From NCBI RefSeq assembly GCF_001884735.1, contig NZ_MJAP01000001.1:186001-250000 (forward strand): 64,000 bases of DNA, written 5' to 3'. This document shows positions 37,086 through 44,592 of the stretch, piece by piece. Position 1 is the first letter of the stretch. Every line of letters starts with the position of its first letter. The DNA comes from Natronohydrobacter thiooxidans. GTDB lineage: Bacteria; Pseudomonadota; Alphaproteobacteria; Rhodobacterales; Rhodobacteraceae. The notes beneath the pieces were generated by a model. That model was not told the DNA's origin and ran no database searches. It saw only the letters and a program-made list of their open reading frames with translations. Both the position numbers and the translations under genes were made by a program.

Positions 37086-39572
37086 ATGAAAACGCATGTC
37101 AAAGCGCTCATCGTCGGCGGGGGTGCGGTCGGCGCGTCGATTGCCTATCATCTGGCAAAGGCAGGATGGGACACGCTGCTGCTGGAGCGCGATGAGCTGA
37201 CCTCGGGGTCGACCTGGCACGCCGCCGGTCTGCTGCCGCTGTTCAACATGGGCTATGCCACCAGCCATATCCATGATTACAGTGTGAAATTCTACAAGTC
37301 GCTGGAGGCCGAAACCGGGCTGAATGCCGGCTTCTCGGTCGTGGGCAATCTGCGGATGGCCCAGACACAGGCGCGCATGGACGAATACATGCTCTACGCG
37401 GCAACCGCCGAATCTGTGGGGATTCCCTATGAGTGGATGACGCCCGCCCAGATCAAGGACCGCTGGCCGCTGGTGAATACTGAAGATCTGCGCGGCGCGA
37501 TCTTTCACCCGACAGATGGCTATATCAATCCGGCGGATGTGACGCAGGCCATGGCCAAGGGCGCGCGCCAGTTCGGTGCCGAGATCCTGCGCAAGGTGCA
37601 GGTCGACGGGTATCGCTGGACGGGGTCTGAATGGGTGGTGTCCTGCAGCCGCATGGTCGAGAAGGGCGGCAATCTTGTGCCCTCGGAAGAGCGGTTCGAG
37701 ATCACAGCAGAGCATGTCGTCACCGCGACCGGCAACCACGCCCAGCGCACTGCGCGCCTGCTGGGGATCAAGATCCCGGCAATTCCGGTCGAACATCAGT
37801 ATATCGTCACCGAACCTGACCCGATGCTGGTCGAATATCGCAAGAACAATCCCGAGCATCCGGTTCTGCGGGATGCGGATGCGAAATGGTATGTGCGCGA
37901 AGAGCGTGGCGGCTGGATCCTTGGCCCCTATGAGCGCAATGCGCCCGCGCGCTTCCTTTATGATGTGCCCGAGAGCTTCCGCGCGGATCTCTTCCCGCTG
38001 GATCTGGAGCGGATCGAGGAAGAATACATGTCCATGATCCACCGGATTCCGTCTTCGGAGACCGTGGGTCTGAAGGATGATTTCAACGGCCCGATCTGCT
38101 ACACGCCGGATGGCAACCCGCTGGTCGGCCCGGCCCCCGGATTGCGGAACATGTGGCTGGCCGAGGGGTTCAGCTTCGGGATCACCGCCGCCGGGGGGAC
38201 TGGCTATTACCTTGCGCAGATGATGGTCCAGGGCGAGGCTGAAATCGACATGGCGGCGCTTGACCCCAAGCGCTACGGGTCATGGATGACCACCGAATAT
38301 GCCGCGCGCAAGAATGAGGAATGCTATGAGCATGTCTTCGTGCTGCACCATCCGGATGAAGAGCGCGAAGTCTGCCGTCCGCTGCGCACGGCGCCCTGCT
38401 ATGACCGGGTGAAAGCGCAAGGCGCGCAATTCGGGCAGGTGAATGGTTGGGAACGTCCGAATTACTACGCGCCCGAGGGCTTTGACGATCATGCGGCACG
38501 TAGCTTCCGGCGTGGCGGCTGGTGGCAGTATGCGGTGGAAGAGGCGAAAGCCATCCGCGAAGGCGTGGGCATGATTGATGCCACGGCCTTTACCAAGCAT
38601 CTGGTCCGCGGCCCCGGCGCGACGGCGTTTCTGGACTGGTTTACCTGCAACAAGCTGCCAAGCGTCGGGCGGATCAACCTGACCTATGCGCTGACCTCTG
38701 CGGGTACGGTGCGCACGGAATATACCATCGTCCGGCTGGCCGAGCATGAATATTACCTGATTTCGGCCGGCGCATGGACCGCCTATGACGGGGATTTCCT
38801 GCGCAAGGCGGCCGAGGACAAGATGGCTGAATTTGGCTGGATCGACATTCATGATGTGACAACCCAATGGGGTGTCTTTGCCGTCGCCGGGCCGAAGTCG
38901 CGGGATCTGCTTGGCAAGCTGGTGAAGGATGCCAATCCTGAAACCGTCCTGTCGAACAAGCGGTTCCCCTGGCTGACGATGCGCAATATCGAACTGGGCA
39001 TGTGCCCGGTCCGGGCGGTGCGGGTTGCCTATACGGGCGAGTTGGGTTGGGAATTGCACCACCCGATCGAGATGCAGAATTACCTCTTCGACCAGCTTAT
39101 GGCTGCGGGCGCGGATGTGGGTCTCAAGCTTGTCGGGGCGCGGGCGCAGAACTGGCTGCGGCAGGAAAAATCCTACCGTGCCTTTGGGAATGAACTGGGC
39201 CGTGATGCCACCCCGCTGGAGGCTGACCTGCCGCGGTTTATCGACCTGTCCAAGGAGTTCCATGGTAAATCCGCGATGGAAGAGACGGGTGTGCGTGCCA
39301 AATGCTGCACCTTGTTGATTGACGGGCCTGCGGATGCAGACCCCTGGGGCCGTGAGGCGCTTTATGACGGCGATACCAAGATCGGGCGTCTGACCTCGGG
39401 CGGGTACTCGGTGGCCTTCGGCAAATCCATCGGCATGGGGTATGTCCGCCCTGATCTGGCGGTTGAGGGCACAAAGCTCAAGGTCCGGATGCTTGATCAG
39501 CTTTGGGATGCGGTTGTGACCTGCGACAGCCCCTATGATCCGTCAAACGCGACCATTCGCAAGGACGGATAA
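37086..39572 (+). CDS. FAD-dependent dimethylglycine/sarcosine dehydrogenase-like protein with GcvT domain
   Basis: Two-part flavoenzyme of 828 residues. Residues about 7-370 are a DAO-type FAD oxidoreductase with IVGGGAVGASIAYHLAKAG. The SGSTWHAAGLL motif has the histidine that carries covalent FAD in dimethylglycine dehydrogenase. A FAO_M linker follows, and from about 440 on there is a GcvT-type tetrahydrofolate-binding domain (VAYTGELGWELHHP, TSGGYSVAFGKSIGMGYV). Such enzymes demethylate dimethylglycine, sarcosine or related N-methyl amines and pass the carbon to folate. The exact substrate is not readable. Single gene with a strong terminator. Confidence 0.85.
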   Translation: MKTHVKALIVGGGAVGASIAYHLAKAGWDTLLLERDELTSGSTWHAAGLLPLFNMGYATSHIHDYSVKFYKSLEAETGLNAGFSVVGNLRMAQTQARMDEYMLYAATAESVGIPYEWMTPAQIKDRWPLVNTEDLRGAIFHPTDGYINPADVTQAMAKGARQFGAEILRKVQVDGYRWTGSEWVVSCSRMVEKGGNLVPSEERFEITAEHVVTATGNHAQRTARLLGIKIPAIPVEHQYIVTEPDPMLVEYRKNNPEHPVLRDADAKWYVREERGGWILGPYERNAPARFLYDVPESFRADLFPLDLERIEEEYMSMIHRIPSSETVGLKDDFNGPICYTPDGNPLVGPAPGLRNMWLAEGFSFGITAAGGTGYYLAQMMVQGEAEIDMAALDPKRYGSWMTTEYAARKNEECYEHVFVLHHPDEEREVCRPLRTAPCYDRVKAQGAQFGQVNGWERPNYYAPEGFDDHAARSFRRGGWWQYAVEEAKAIREGVGMIDATAFTKHLVRGPGATAFLDWFTCNKLPSVGRINLTYALTSAGTVRTEYTIVRLAEHEYYLISAGAWTAYDGDFLRKAAEDKMAEFGWIDIHDVTTQWGVFAVAGPKSRDLLGKLVKDANPETVLSNKRFPWLTMRNIELGMCPVRAVRVAYTGELGWELHHPIEMQNYLFDQLMAAGADVGLKLVGARAQNWLRQEKSYRAFGNELGRDATPLEADLPRFIDLSKEFHGKSAMEETGVRAKCCTLLIDGPADADPWGREALYDGDTKIGRLTSGGYSVAFGKSIGMGYVRPDLAVEGTKLKVRMLDQLWDAVVTCDSPYDPSNATIRKDG

Positions 39573-39605
39573 GGCACGCGGCCACAGGTCGCGGAGGTGA
39601 GTTTT

Positions 39606-39645
39606 GCCCGGAAGGGGGCTGTCCCCTTCCGGGCTTTCGTTTTTC
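39606..39645 (+). terminator. Strong Rho-independent terminator after the DMGDH-like gene
   Basis: Perfect 12-bp stem GCCCGGAAGGGG/CCCCTTCCGGGC, 5-base loop, followed by TTTCGTTTTT. Located about 33 bases after the stop. Confidence 0.93.
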
Positions 39646-39976
39646 CGGAATTGGTAAAGACGGAATAGCGCCGAATGTGCCGTCACGCGGCGCGGCTTCC
39701 GCCAGTGGGTGCTCGCCCAAGCGATTCATGGACCAGGGTGCGCCTGTAAGAGGCTGTTTTCATATGCATATCTGAGGCATGGCTTTGATGGTGCAAGTGC
39801 AACGCGGCTTCACCAAAATGCGCCGTCGCCCATGAGCTATCTCGTTTTGCTTGGCCAGCATCGTTGAACCGGGCGCGGCATCCGTCAATCCGCTGCGACC
39901 TGGGGTAGATTGCGCGGGGCCATGGCGTTTCGCGCTGCGCATGACTGACACTGTGGTCGCGCAATCCGGTTTGATC
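39646..39976. other. Gene-free stretch before the cobalamin riboswitch
   Basis: 331 bases with only short incoherent frames on both strands. A GAGGCTGTTTTCATATGCATATCTG-like AT-rich patch (near 39750-39776) contrasts with the GC-rich surroundings, and the CATATGCATATC word is near-palindromic. It could be decayed coding sequence or an old insertion edge, but I see no transposase similarity or terminal repeat. Confidence 0.3.
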
Positions 39977-40005
39977 TTGACGCTGGATGCGGGCCGTTGC
40001 ATCGT
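39977..40005 (+). promoter_or_regulatory. Candidate promoter of the B12-riboswitch transcript
   Basis: TTGACG (39977-39982) is a good -35 element; CATCGT 17 bases later is a weak -10. It would start transcription just at the 5' edge of the riboswitch. Confidence 0.4.
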
Positions 40006-40007
40006 GG

Positions 40008-40187
40008 CCCTGATGGTTCCGGGGCCCGCAAGGGCTGCGGATAAAAAGGGAATGCGGTGCGGGGATCATCTCCCCAATTCCGCGACTGCCCCCGCAACTG
40101 TAGGCGGCGAGCAATCCTGCGACAACCACTGCCCGGACGGGTGGGAAGGTGCAGGCACGCTACGACCCGCGAGTCAGGAGACCTGCC
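40008..40187 (+). ncRNA. Cobalamin (AdoCbl) riboswitch
   Basis: All class-defining segments occur in order: GATGGTTCC at the 5' end, AAAAAGGGAATGCGGTGCGG, then GCGACTGCCCCCGCAACTGT, the CCACTGCCCGG...GGTGGGAAGG pair, and the B12 box GAGTCAGGAGACCTGCC at the 3' end. It precedes the small ORFs, the CbiX/ferredoxin-like gene and the ABC importer at 40437-46028. In this class cobalamin binding normally shuts down expression, so the locus should be repressed when B12 is plentiful. Whether it acts on transcription or translation is not clear, because no obvious terminator follows. Confidence 0.96.
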
Positions 40188-40238
40188 ATCACGCATTGAA
40201 ACCCAACCCGGGCGGGGTGTCCCGGAGGAGTGCTGACC

Positions 40239-40397
40239 ATGACGCAAGCGCGCCATCCCGCGCCCAAAAGCATTGTCCTGCTTCGCCTGCCCCTGTACGG
40301 CGCAGAAAGGACATGTTGTGGCAACAGATCACGATACAAAGCACAGGCACCCAGCGGGCCTGAGGCCCGTGAACAAGAATCTGTGGGTGCCGCATAG
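40239..40397 (+). CDS. Candidate small ORF 1 downstream of the riboswitch
   Basis: 52 codons beginning MTQARHPAPKSIVLLRLPLYG. The ribosome site GGAGGAG, 8 bases before the ATG, is the best in this locus. The first 22 codons have high GC3, but the rest do not, and the frame ends at TAG 40395. It is in the same frame as the next large gene, 39 bases short of its ATG. No family is recognised. It may be a leader peptide or a chance frame. Confidence 0.4.
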   Translation: MTQARHPAPKSIVLLRLPLYGAERTCCGNRSRYKAQAPSGPEAREQESVGAA

Positions 40398-40440
40398 GCG
40401 TCCAGCATTGCCCGGCCCGGTGCCGAGTGGCCGGTCATGA
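40318..40440 (+). CDS. Candidate small ORF 2, histidine-rich, coupled to the CbiX/ferredoxin-like gene
   Basis: 40 residues from a GTG, beginning MATDHDTKHRHPAGLRP, with four histidines in the first eleven residues. AAGGA lies 6 bases upstream. Its TGA overlaps the ATG of the next gene (ATGA), whose own ribosome site is weak, so translational coupling would make sense. It overlaps small ORF 1 in another frame, and at most one is likely to be the real product. Unrecognised. Confidence 0.4.
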   Translation: MATDHDTKHRHPAGLRPVNKNLWVPHRRPALPGPVPSGRS

Positions 40441-41204
40441 CCACAGACCCCGATCACATCATCCTGTGCGTGTCGCAACCCAGCCTGTCGGCGCGGGATG
40501 AAGCGCGGATGCTTGCGGCCATCCATCAGGCCGCGCGGCAGATCTATGCCCAGCCCTTGACAGTGGTGCGGCTGGAGGGAAGCGGAGAGGGGCTGGCCAG
40601 CGCCTTGCGCGCCGCGCGGGATGCGGGCGCGGGCCATGTGTGCGTGTTGCCGACGGGCTTTCCGATGGCCGCCAATATCCGCGCCTGGCTGCCCGGTGCC
40701 GTGGCCCATTTCGCCGCGAATGAAGCGGGCGACATGCAGGTCGAGCTTGCCACCCCGCCCGAGCCGGAAGACGCGGCCGCTGCCCTTGTGCCGCTGACGC
40801 AATCCGCCCGCGTTTCCAGTGCGCAGGCCACCCGCCCAAGCCTTGGCAAGCCCGGCTGGCAATTCCTGCCCGATTTCGACACCCATCTTCTGGTCTGCAC
40901 TGGCCCGCGTTGCGCCTTTCGCGGGGCAGGAACGCTGCAGCTGCGCCTGAAGCAGGCGCTGGCGGAAGCCGGGTTGTCGGATCGCTGCCTGACCACGACG
41001 ACGGGATGCCTTTATCCCTGCAATCAGGGGCCGCTTGTGGCGCTTTATCCACAGGGGGACTGGTTTCACATCCCCGATGAAGCGGCGCTACAGCGCCTTG
41101 TGACCGATGTCATCGGCCAAGGTCTTGACGCCCCTGAACTGCGGCTGGCCGAACGCCCCGGCGGCCTGCGCGCCCAATCACTCACCACCAGGAAGGAAGC
41201 CTGA
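40437..41204 (+). CDS. CbiX-like / [2Fe-2S] ferredoxin two-domain protein (DUF1636-like)
   Basis: 255 residues. The N-terminal half (about 5-100) has the strand-helix order of class II chelatases such as CbiX: ILCVSQPSL, then GAGHVCVLPTGFPMAANIRAWLP. The catalytic histidines (HGS and GxH) are replaced, so chelation is doubtful. The C-terminal half is a thioredoxin-like [2Fe-2S] ferredoxin: LVCTGPRC with C154 and C159, then GCLYPCNQGP with C191 and C195 and VALYPQGDWFHI. First large gene behind the cobalamin riboswitch, so a role in cobalt or corrinoid handling is inferred. Start codon overlaps small ORF 2. Confidence 0.8.
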   Translation: MTTDPDHIILCVSQPSLSARDEARMLAAIHQAARQIYAQPLTVVRLEGSGEGLASALRAARDAGAGHVCVLPTGFPMAANIRAWLPGAVAHFAANEAGDMQVELATPPEPEDAAAALVPLTQSARVSSAQATRPSLGKPGWQFLPDFDTHLLVCTGPRCAFRGAGTLQLRLKQALAEAGLSDRCLTTTTGCLYPCNQGPLVALYPQGDWFHIPDEAALQRLVTDVIGQGLDAPELRLAERPGGLRAQSLTTRKEA

Positions 41205-42749
41205 ATGATCCTGACCCTTTCCCGCCGCGCCCTGCTCGCAGGGGCCGCAGCCCTCGCGCTGCCCATGGCCGTCGCTGCCGATGACGCGCATCCGCCCCTG
41301 CGCATGGTGACATCCTTCACCATCAACAGCATGGATCCGTGGACTCAGGGATTCTGGATGCAGGAATTCGGGCAGGCAGAGTTGCTGATGCAGTTTCGCG
41401 ATGACGGCGCGCATCACCCCTGGCTGCTGGAAGCGCTCGACAAGCCCGAGCCCACGCGCTGGGTGATGACCCTGCGCGACGGGATCACCTTTCAGAACGG
41501 CAAGCCTGTCGATGCGCAAGCCGTTCTGGCCGCGATCGAAGCGGCCATCGCCAATTCGGCCTCGGCGCGCGGATCGGTGCCCGAAGGGGCTGTCTTTTCC
41601 GTGACTGGCCCGCTGGAACTGAGTGTCACAACTCCTGAGCCCTGGCCGGAATTGCCGGGCGTTCTGGCGGATGAATCCGTGTTCCTGATCCTTGATGCGG
41701 AAGCCGTGGCCGAAGTGGGTGAGGACTGGGCGCAACTGATCGGGGCGGGTATCTACACAGGCCCCTATGAAGTGACCGCGCTTGACGAAACGCGCATGGT
41801 GGCTGTCGCCCATGAAGGTTACTGGCAGGGCAAGCCCGCGCTGCCGGGGCTGACACTGGCTTTCGTGCCCGACGCGAATGCCCGCATTCTGGCTTTGCAG
41901 AATGACGAGGCCGATATCGCGCTTTACCCGCCACTGGCCGCGCGGCCTGCGGTCGATGCCACGCCGGGGGTGCATTTCAATCTCGGCGCACTCGCAACCG
42001 GTGGGTTCACGGGATTCATGAACCTGCAGCAGGGGCTTCTGGCCGATGCAACCCTGCGCAAGGCTGTGCTGCGCGCCACCGATTTCCGCGAGATCGCTGA
42101 AGACGTGTTTCGCGGCGGCGTTGCACAGGCGACATCGCTTTACGCGCAGAACCTGCCCTTCGCGCTGGAAAACTACACCACGGACCTGAGCGAGGCGGCC
42201 GCATTGCTGGACGAAGCCGGCTGGGTGCCCGGACCAGACGGCATTCGTCGGCGGGACGGCCAAAGGCTGGCGCTCACGCTGGCGATCTATCCGCAGCAGC
42301 CTGACCTTGTGCCGCTTTCGACCGCAGTGCAGGCGCAATATGCCCGGCTGGGAATCGAGGCCAACGTCGTCAGCTTCGATGGCATCAATCAGGCCCTGAT
42401 GGAGCCGTCGAACCGATGGGATATTGCGATGGTCTCAAGCGGGGCGGCGAGCTGGGGACGGGTGCAGAACTTCCTGAACTCCTATCTTCTGCCAGGCGGG
42501 CGGCGCAATTACGGGGGCTATGACAATGCAGAGGTCAATGCGCTGGTTCCCGAACTTGCGACCGAGGCGGATCCCGACCGCCGTAGGGCCATCCTTCACC
42601 GCGTGCAAGAGATCCTGTGGGAGGAAGACCCCTTTGCGTTTTCCTACAATATCCATCTGGATCGGGTCATCGTGAATGATCGCTACGCCTGCTACCCGCC
42701 GGGCTTTGCGCTCTATCATGTGTCGTGGCTGACTGCGCCTTGCGAGTAA
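41205..42749 (+). CDS. ABC transporter substrate-binding protein, family 5 (Dpp/Nik-like)
   Basis: Periplasmic binding protein of 514 residues, with a twin-arginine-like signal (SRRALLAGAAALALP) ending near MAVAADD. The SBP_bac_5 fold is evident from WVMTLRDGITFQNGKPVDAQ and the C-terminal FLNSYLLPGGRRNYGGYDNAEV block. The family takes up peptides, nickel, or metal-chelate complexes. Downstream of a B12 riboswitch, the likely ligand is cobalt-chelate or a corrinoid precursor, by inference only. It is immediately followed by its permeases. Confidence 0.88.
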   Translation: MILTLSRRALLAGAAALALPMAVAADDAHPPLRMVTSFTINSMDPWTQGFWMQEFGQAELLMQFRDDGAHHPWLLEALDKPEPTRWVMTLRDGITFQNGKPVDAQAVLAAIEAAIANSASARGSVPEGAVFSVTGPLELSVTTPEPWPELPGVLADESVFLILDAEAVAEVGEDWAQLIGAGIYTGPYEVTALDETRMVAVAHEGYWQGKPALPGLTLAFVPDANARILALQNDEADIALYPPLAARPAVDATPGVHFNLGALATGGFTGFMNLQQGLLADATLRKAVLRATDFREIAEDVFRGGVAQATSLYAQNLPFALENYTTDLSEAAALLDEAGWVPGPDGIRRRDGQRLALTLAIYPQQPDLVPLSTAVQAQYARLGIEANVVSFDGINQALMEPSNRWDIAMVSSGAASWGRVQNFLNSYLLPGGRRNYGGYDNAEVNALVPELATEADPDRRRAILHRVQEILWEEDPFAFSYNIHLDRVIVNDRYACYPPGFALYHVSWLTAPCE

Positions 42750-42775
42750 GCGTTTTCCCTTTTCCGGGGCGCGGC

Positions 42776-43717
42776 ATGGCCCGCGCCCTGGGCTTGCGCC
42801 TGATACAAGGCGTGCTGGCCGCCTTTGGCGCAAGCCTGCTCGTCTGGCTGATGCTGCCGCTGGCGCCGGGTGATCCTGCGGAAATGATCCTGCAGGCCCG
42901 CCGCGTCGAGGAACCGACCGCCGCGCAGATCGCAGAACTGCGGGAGCGCTTCGGCCTCGATCAGCCCTATTGGCAGCGGTATCTGCTTTGGCTGGCCGGG
43001 GTGCTGCAGGGTGATTTCGGCCTGTCCTGGCGCACGGGCGAGCCGGTCTGGGACGGGCTGATGCGCCGCCTGCCTGCGACACTCTATCTGGTGGGCCTAT
43101 CCTTCGTCATCTCAGTCGCGTGGTCGCTTGCGCTGGCGCTGGTGGCCGCGCGATGGGTCGGGCGCTGGCCGGACCGGCTGGTGCTGGCCTATACGCGGGT
43201 GCTGGCGGCATTGCCGTCCTTTGTGCTGGCGCTTTTGCTGCTGCAATTCGTCGTCGTCGGTCTTGGCGTGGGGCTTGTGCTATCAGGCGGCGCTGGGGCG
43301 ACGCTGGTCTTTGCCGCTGCTGTGCTGGGAATCGACCGCGCTGCAGGCTGGACGCAGCTTCTGCGCGCTGGCCTGATCGAACATTTGGCCCGCGGGCCCG
43401 CCGATGTTGCCCGCGCGCGCGGTGCGCGACCGCGGCGTGTGCTGACGGTCTATGCGCTGCCCGCAGCAATGCTGCCCTGGCTGACGGCTTTGGGGATCAG
43501 CCTGGGGGGGCTGATCGGCGGCGCCCCCATTCTGGAGACGATCTTCACCTGGCCCGGCATCGGCGCGCATGTGCTGACAGCGCTTTCCGTGCGCGATGTG
43601 CCGGTCATTCAGGCTTTCGTGCTGATTGCAGCCCTGGCCTATGTCGGTGCAAGCCTGCTGGTCGATGCGCTGGCGCTGCTGATGGACCCGCGCATGCGCG
43701 CGGGCGCGGTGCGCTGA
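42776..43717 (+). CDS. ABC transporter permease, DppB/NikB-like
   Basis: Inner-membrane permease of 313 residues. MLPLAPGDPAEM and RFGLDQPYWQRYLLWL are typical of the DppB/NikB/OppB family N-terminal periplasmic loop, and the EAA region lies near ARARGARPRRVL. About six transmembrane helices. ATG at 42776 comes after a short non-conserved stretch. Its TGA overlaps the next gene (TGATG). Confidence 0.9.
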   Translation: MARALGLRLIQGVLAAFGASLLVWLMLPLAPGDPAEMILQARRVEEPTAAQIAELRERFGLDQPYWQRYLLWLAGVLQGDFGLSWRTGEPVWDGLMRRLPATLYLVGLSFVISVAWSLALALVAARWVGRWPDRLVLAYTRVLAALPSFVLALLLLQFVVVGLGVGLVLSGGAGATLVFAAAVLGIDRAAGWTQLLRAGLIEHLARGPADVARARGARPRRVLTVYALPAAMLPWLTALGISLGGLIGGAPILETIFTWPGIGAHVLTALSVRDVPVIQAFVLIAALAYVGASLLVDALALLMDPRMRAGAVR

Positions 43718-44592
43718 TGCTGATGCGCACGCGCCTGCCCGAGAGGACGCTCATCCTGCCGCCTGATGGGCTGGTCCGAAAGATGATGCGCCATCCGTCG
43801 GGCGGTTGGGGGCTGGCGCTGGTGGTTGCGCTGGCGGTAGTCGCGCTTTTCGGCCCATGGTTGGCGCCGCATCCGCCCAACCTGCCCGATTACGCCAATG
43901 CGCTGCGCGGGCCGGGGCCGGGGCATTGGCTGGGCACGGATGCCACGGGTCGCGACCAGCTTTCGCGGCTTCTGGACGGCGCGCGCCGGTCGCTTGGGGG
44001 CGCGGTTCTGGTCGGTGTGGCCATCACGCTGATCGGAATGATCATGGGCATACTGGCCGCCCTTGCCGGGCGCTGGGTGGACGCAGCCCTGATGCGCTTT
44101 GTCGATGTGGTCATGGCGCTGCCCGGGCTGATCGTGGCCTTTGCTGTGATCGGCCTGTTGGGTCCGGGCTATGGCAATCTGCTGATCGCACTGATCGCGG
44201 CGGATTGGGCCTACAAGGCGCGCATCGCGCGCGCCTGCGCGTTTGAAGCCGTGCGCAGCCCCGCCGCCACAGTCGCCCGGCAGATCGGCGTGCCCGAATG
44301 GCGCGTGGTGTTGCATCACGTCCTGCCGCCGGTCTTCTGGCCGCTTCTGGTGCTCGGCACCTTGGGGCTGGGCGGGCAGATCGCGGCGATCTCGGCCTTT
44401 TCCTTCCTTGGGCTGGGGGTGCAGGTGCCCCATGCCGAATGGGGCGCGATGCTGGCCGAGTCGCGCTTCATGTTCACCATCGCGCCCTGGCTTCTGATCG
44501 CACCCGCCGCCTGCATCTTTCTGTCTGTCCTTGCCTCCAACCTGCTGGGCGAGGCTTTGCGCGATCTTGCAACGCCGGAGGGGCGCTCATGA
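43717..44592 (+). CDS. ABC transporter permease, DppC/NikC-like
   Basis: 291 residues, six helices, with the DppC-type LAPHPPN, GPGPGHWLGTDATGRDQLSRLL segment and VARQIGVPEWRVVLHHVLPP as EAA motif. It forms a heterodimeric channel with the preceding permease. Overlaps both neighbours by a few bases, so the four transporter genes are coupled. Confidence 0.92.
   Translation: MLMRTRLPERTLILPPDGLVRKMMRHPSGGWGLALVVALAVVALFGPWLAPHPPNLPDYANALRGPGPGHWLGTDATGRDQLSRLLDGARRSLGGAVLVGVAITLIGMIMGILAALAGRWVDAALMRFVDVVMALPGLIVAFAVIGLLGPGYGNLLIALIAADWAYKARIARACAFEAVRSPAATVARQIGVPEWRVVLHHVLPPVFWPLLVLGTLGLGGQIAAISAFSFLGLGVQVPHAEWGAMLAESRFMFTIAPWLLIAPAACIFLSVLASNLLGEALRDLATPEGRS

Noticed and set aside
39646..39976. 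Decayed insertion sequence before the riboswitch
   Set aside because: Suggested by AT-rich patches and short broken frames, but no transposase similarity, inverted terminal repeats or target duplication could be seen.
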